A DNA stretch of 25,698 bases from Spirogloea muscicola (Eukaryota; Streptophyta; Zygnematophyceae; Spirogloeales; Spirogloeaceae): assembly GCA_009602725.1 (NCBI GenBank), contig WELB01000040.1:109018-134715 (forward strand). The letters are read 5' to 3'. The position numbers and the translations under genes were made by a program. A model generated the notes under the pieces. That model had not been told where the DNA came from, searched no databases, and worked only from the letters and a program-made list of their open reading frames with translations. This document shows positions 22,871 to 25,698 of the stretch, piece by piece (within the stretch, counting starts at the first letter, position 1; every line of letters starts with the position of its first letter).

Positions 22871-23259
22871 TGATGTAACAATAACGTTAGTTAGCGGCAT
22901 TAATTAGCCTAACAGGCTGACGGTTAGAAGGAGTAGTATTGACAATGCATCGGCTTGCACGACAAATGGATGATACGTTGAGTCTCACGTAGAACATGCA
23001 TAGACGCCACGTGTAAACATGTCATGATCCACGTTGCGACACGTTGTGATCCACGTGTCCACTGTAGACATGTGGCCTAGGCAGGTGGCATTGTCATGAC
23101 CTGGCTGCATAGCTATAACACAATTGCCGGCAGGGGCTCTCCAACATAGTAAGCTCCACCCTTATATTTGGCAGCTGCCTAATCCATTCCACATCTGCAT
23201 TAGCGCTGCTTTAGCTCCGATTACTTAACCCACAACTGTTAGACCCGTGCCCATTTCAA
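22871..23259 (+). repeat. Right long terminal repeat, transition-rich decay
   Basis: It matches the left LTR throughout. Many differences are C to T or G to A relative to the left copy (for example CCGACGG to CTGACGG, GGACACGTGG to AGACATGTGG), leaving this copy more AT-rich. A TATATTT near 23163 could be the LTR TATA box; the left copy has TGTATCA there. Confidence 0.65.
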
Positions 23260-24054
23260 CTGCTAAACGGAACAGATCGTTCTTGAGCTAGATATACCTG
23301 TATAATGGAAAAGAGTCTAGCTACTCGCACACTCCATGAAGACTTATGGAAAGGAGCTGGGAAAGACCATGTCTATCGTTCTTGATTGTCCCTATAAGCT
23401 TAAAAACGGAGTGTTTGTCCACTGCGTGTGTGAGACGAGCATGCGGACAATTTGGGACAACCTACCAACTCCACCAAGCCTGCGTGCCACTCCACAAGTG
23501 AAAGGAAGATGCGGAAAAACTGTGGACACAAGTGCTGATGAACAATCCCAGCACCTGTGTGTTGTTCATACCACAGAGCTCTTAGGCAAGGTGGCAATCT
23601 TATCGACCGTATGCTGCTTGCCTAGAAGTTCGCTGAAGGCATCGAGGTGCCCAGCGGCACAATTTTGCAACATAAGATGCAGCTACTTCAGTGATGTGAA
23701 GCTGAATACATGCTCGACAGGGTTCCAATATTGCAAATAGTACTCCAATGTTGTTTGTGAGACAGATAGGGATGTAAGCAAAGAAGATGCCTCATCGTAT
23801 CAATCTATTGAGTGGTGTCTTCTGCAACTATCATGAGTTTCTATAGCATGACAGCAGCATACAGCTTGGGTAGATCAGAGCACACAGTGCGGTGGTTTGC
23901 ACTTGGTCTTCTGCAAGTGTTGTGGACAGAATGGATGCAAAGTGGTTACCAACCCATTCTGGTTGCCTAAGCTTTTCACACAGCCCTCTGATTGAGTTGA
24001 GGTGCCCATGTCGTTACTTTCAGCACCTATATGCAGTTCATCCCATCTACAGTC
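23260..24054. other. Non-genic or deeply decayed sequence
   Basis: A 134-codon plus-strand frame (23336-23740) and several short minus-strand frames exist, but none shows a recognisable domain, consistent codon pattern or splice structure. The stretch lies between the LTR element and another decayed ORF and is probably old mobile DNA. Confidence 0.4.
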
Positions 24055-24070
24055 ATACATGACAGCGTAA

Positions 24071-24115
24071 TTGCAGATCTGTAAGGTCTAGGCAAAAAGA
24101 GCTGCCTCCTGCTTC
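24071..24115. repeat. Direct repeat copy 1 (45 bases)
   Basis: This block, containing AAAGAGCTGCCTCCTGCTTC, is repeated at 24441-24485 (AAGAGCTGCCTCCTTGCTTC) with roughly 80 percent identity over 45 bases. The copies are 370 bases apart in the decayed ORF. Confidence 0.65.
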
Positions 24116-24440
24116 AATGTTGCTGTAGTTGTCAGTGTTTGCAAGTCTTTCCAAGGCATGTTATTGCGAAGGGCTTCTGCCCAGGGTTCCTAAGGAAGTG
24201 CTGTCAGTTGCAAGTGCTTGGCCACAACTGAGCAACAGATGAGCAGGCACACTAGCACCCTCATCTGCAGTATATTGATACCATAAGCCTCCTGAGGAAA
24301 TCGGACAATGTGACTGCCCCACATATGATTGCTGAGCCAATCATATTCTCGCTGGTAATGCTGAGGTGCCCTTTTCTTGACCATGGCCCCCTCTATGCAG
24401 CTCACCAACTCTGCAATACGTGCTCGACGACTTTCAAGGC

Positions 24441-24485
24441 TGACAATCTGCAAGGCTCAGGCAAGAAGAGCTGCCTCCTTGCTTC
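24441..24485. repeat. Direct repeat copy 2 (45 bases)
   Basis: Partner of 24071-24115. On the minus strand both encode the same KEAAL-type peptide followed by a stop codon, so the duplication may post-date or include the stop. Confidence 0.65.
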
Positions 24486-24574
24486 TGTCTAGATATGATT
24501 GCTTCCATACCCGATCCAGGCAAGCTGCACTAGCGAGCCAAAGCAGGGGCAGCTCTGATTGGCTTGCCTTCTGC

Positions 24575-25656
24575 CTAAGCTCCTGGGGCGTGGGCTTTGC
24601 CGGCGGCGTGGCGAGCCTCCCACAGCCGATCCCGCATTGTCCCCTGCATTTCGCCATTGGGCGTTCGCAGCAGCTGCTGGCCTGGCGCCTCATCGTCCTC
24701 GTCCGCATCGTCAATGGGGACACCAGGGAGGTCCTCTGCCACGCAGGGTGTGGTGAAGTCAGCAATCCGAGGCGAGCAGGCTGACCCAGATAACTCGCAA
24801 GAGCAAGACCAGGCCTGGTTAGACTTGGGCGAGGAGAGGCGGCGGTAGGTCGCACCCTGGGCAGCGTGGTACTCGGGCGTGCGCTTCACGGCAGACTGCG
24901 GGACCTGCAGGCCCTCGGGAAGGAGGCAATTAAGCGCCCAGGCGAGGCGCGCGAGGCGGTTGATCCAGCCGGGGATGCGGCGGCGCAGCAGCCGGCTGCA
25001 CACGTCGTCCGTGAAGTGGTTGCAGTTGCGGCCAACGAGGTGGTACATGTTGCCCGCGTACTCAGCGGCGGCCGCCTCGACCAGCGCGCGCAGCGCCGGG
25101 CCCGGCAGCTCGGTGGTGCCCATCAGGATGCTCTCGCGGAACGTGAAGCCCGGCGTGTTGCGCGGCTCCACCTCGAACACGCCGCTGCTCGGGTGGTCGT
25201 GCGCGCCAAACGCGTACTCCACGCCGTGCGCTGCGCAGCAAAGCTTTCGAACATCGAAATACATTGACACTAGACCAAAGTGGCCAAGCACAACGGCAAG
25301 CACATCTCACAGTAAGCACATCCCTGATGTACATTGCCCACTAACCCGCTCAGTAACCACGTCACGCGCTGCACAAGGATTGGCGGCCCGTGAGGGGCGC
25401 AAGAGCCCTCATCCCATCAACTTTGGGTGTAGCAAGCACGGGAAAATCCAAAAGAGGTGCATCCGCTGGGAGTCGGACCCTTGCAATGCCCGCGGGCGCC
25501 CTGGAGCGAGCTCGCTCAGCGCTGGCCGGCCAGCGGGGGCTCGCTCGGCTGACCTTCGAGGCCCGAGTGGTAGATGCCGAGGCCGCACCAGTAGACGTAC
25601 GCGTTCATGGGCGTCAGATCGTACACGTTCACGTACACGGGCGTCGCCGCCGCCAT
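24575..25656 (-). CDS. PPPDE/deSI-type desumoylating isopeptidase, two exons
   Basis: PPPDE proteins are papain-like cysteine isopeptidases that remove SUMO or ubiquitin. Exon 1 runs 25656 to 25554 from an ATG in a GC-rich context; exon 2 runs 25230 to 24575 after a GCGCAG acceptor, in matching phase, giving 252 residues. The N-terminus VYVNVYDLTPMNAYVYWCGL leads to GIYHSG with catalytic His30, then EYAFGAH, the family segment FEVEPRNTPGFTFRESIL and the catalytic Cys104 in GRNCNHF, followed by INRLARL. This is the complete catalytic domain of the plant-type group. The last 110 residues form an unrelated, Ser/Asp-rich, probably disordered tail (EDLPGVPIDDADEDDEAPG). The intron (25231-25553) carries no other feature I can support. 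A GCC repeat sits directly upstream in the 5' UTR. Confidence 0.93.
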
Positions 25657-25660
25657 GCCG

Positions 25661-25688
25661 CGCCGCCGCCGCCGCCGCCGCCGCCGGC
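25661..25688. repeat. (GCC)n microsatellite in the PPPDE 5' leader
   Basis: A nearly uninterrupted GCC run lies within 5-30 bases of the PPPDE start codon. On the transcript it reads GGC, which could form structured 5' UTR RNA. Confidence 0.85.
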
Positions 25689-25698
25689 GTCGTCGTCT

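Larger units (their letters stand above)
21456..23259 (+). mobile_element. Small, rearranged LTR retrotransposon (TRIM-like), non-autonomous
   Basis: Two direct repeats of about 400 and 389 bases (21456-21859, 22871-23259) enclose about 1.0 kb. Both start with TG and share TGTAAC; the right copy ends in TTTCA, and a purine-rich GAGGAGGCAG precedes it, as a polypurine tract would. Two to three bases after the left copy comes TGGTGGAGACGACGGG, a possible tRNA primer-binding site (it begins TGG). The interior is too short for protease, reverse transcriptase and integrase and has only a decayed gag-like stretch, a palindrome and simple repeats. No clean target-site duplication is visible (TGCAC left, ACTGC right). 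Orientation follows the inferred primer site. Confidence 0.6.
24055..24574 (-). pseudogene. Decayed ORF next to the PPPDE gene, possible mobile-element remnant
   Basis: On the minus strand from about 24560, a protein-like frame runs ACLDRVWKQSYLDRSKEAAL, meets an in-frame TGA at about 24455, and continues in the same frame with IVSLESRRARIAELVSCIEG and VRFPQEAYGINILQMRVLV to a stop near 24190. Further left a related block reappears in another frame. Charge pattern and length suggest a former transposase-type or other coding gene, but I cannot name the family. It starts within bases of the PPPDE stop codon, so it may instead be lost C-terminal or 3' UTR sequence. Confidence 0.35.

Noticed and set aside
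23640-23750. Minus-strand NPVEHVF-like string recalling the NPIE motif of Tc1/IS630 transposases
   Set aside because: Stops flank it closely, no preceding catalytic Asp motif is visible, and the adjacent sequence does not fit a DDE domain; a single short motif is not enough.
25461-25490. T-arm-like inverted repeat (GGGTCCGACTCCC on the minus strand) in the PPPDE intron
   Set aside because: The loop lacks the invariant TTC of tRNA T-loops and no other tRNA arm is recognisable nearby.

Overview
The window reads as nuclear DNA of a green alga (Chlorophyta, probably near Trebouxiophyceae; inference). The evidence is: intron-rich genes with GT-AG introns ending mostly in TGCAG; a plant-type plastid RNA helicase (ISE2) and a plant-type WNK kinase; TGTAA polyadenylation-like signals behind two genes; GC-rich triplet runs; and a degenerate TTTAGGG (plant-type telomere) tract. 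It is an assembled scaffold with one 107-base N gap, one isolated N and a 122-base T run. These are ordinary independent eukaryotic genes, not an operon.

Layout. 243-8303 (+): ISE2-like DEVH-box helicase in about 21 exons. 8969-11940 (+): CREC/calumenin-like EF-hand protein, 7 exons, with a striking His-rich segment; its 5' end is lost at an N at 8968, and tRNA-like T-arms lie in its first intron. 11941-14412: 2.5 kb without a supported gene, holding an old five-unit repeat, GC-rich hairpins, the gap and the T run. 14413-20022 (+): complete WNK kinase, 7 exons, 1,294 residues. 20023-24574: accessory DNA with a decayed minus-strand ORF, a small LTR element (21456-23259) whose interior contains a large palindrome centred on telomere-like repeats, and further decayed sequence. 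24575-25656 (-): PPPDE/deSI-type isopeptidase, two exons.

The helicase is expected in plastid RNA metabolism, the EF-hand protein in the ER/secretory lumen, WNK in cytosolic signalling and the PPPDE protein in SUMO/ubiquitin removal; nothing in the sequence ties them into one pathway. Exon joins were made by reading frame, splice-site dinucleotides and recalled family conservation, not by transcript data. I found no multi-gene novel system. The most unusual structure is the telomere-centred palindrome inside the LTR element.
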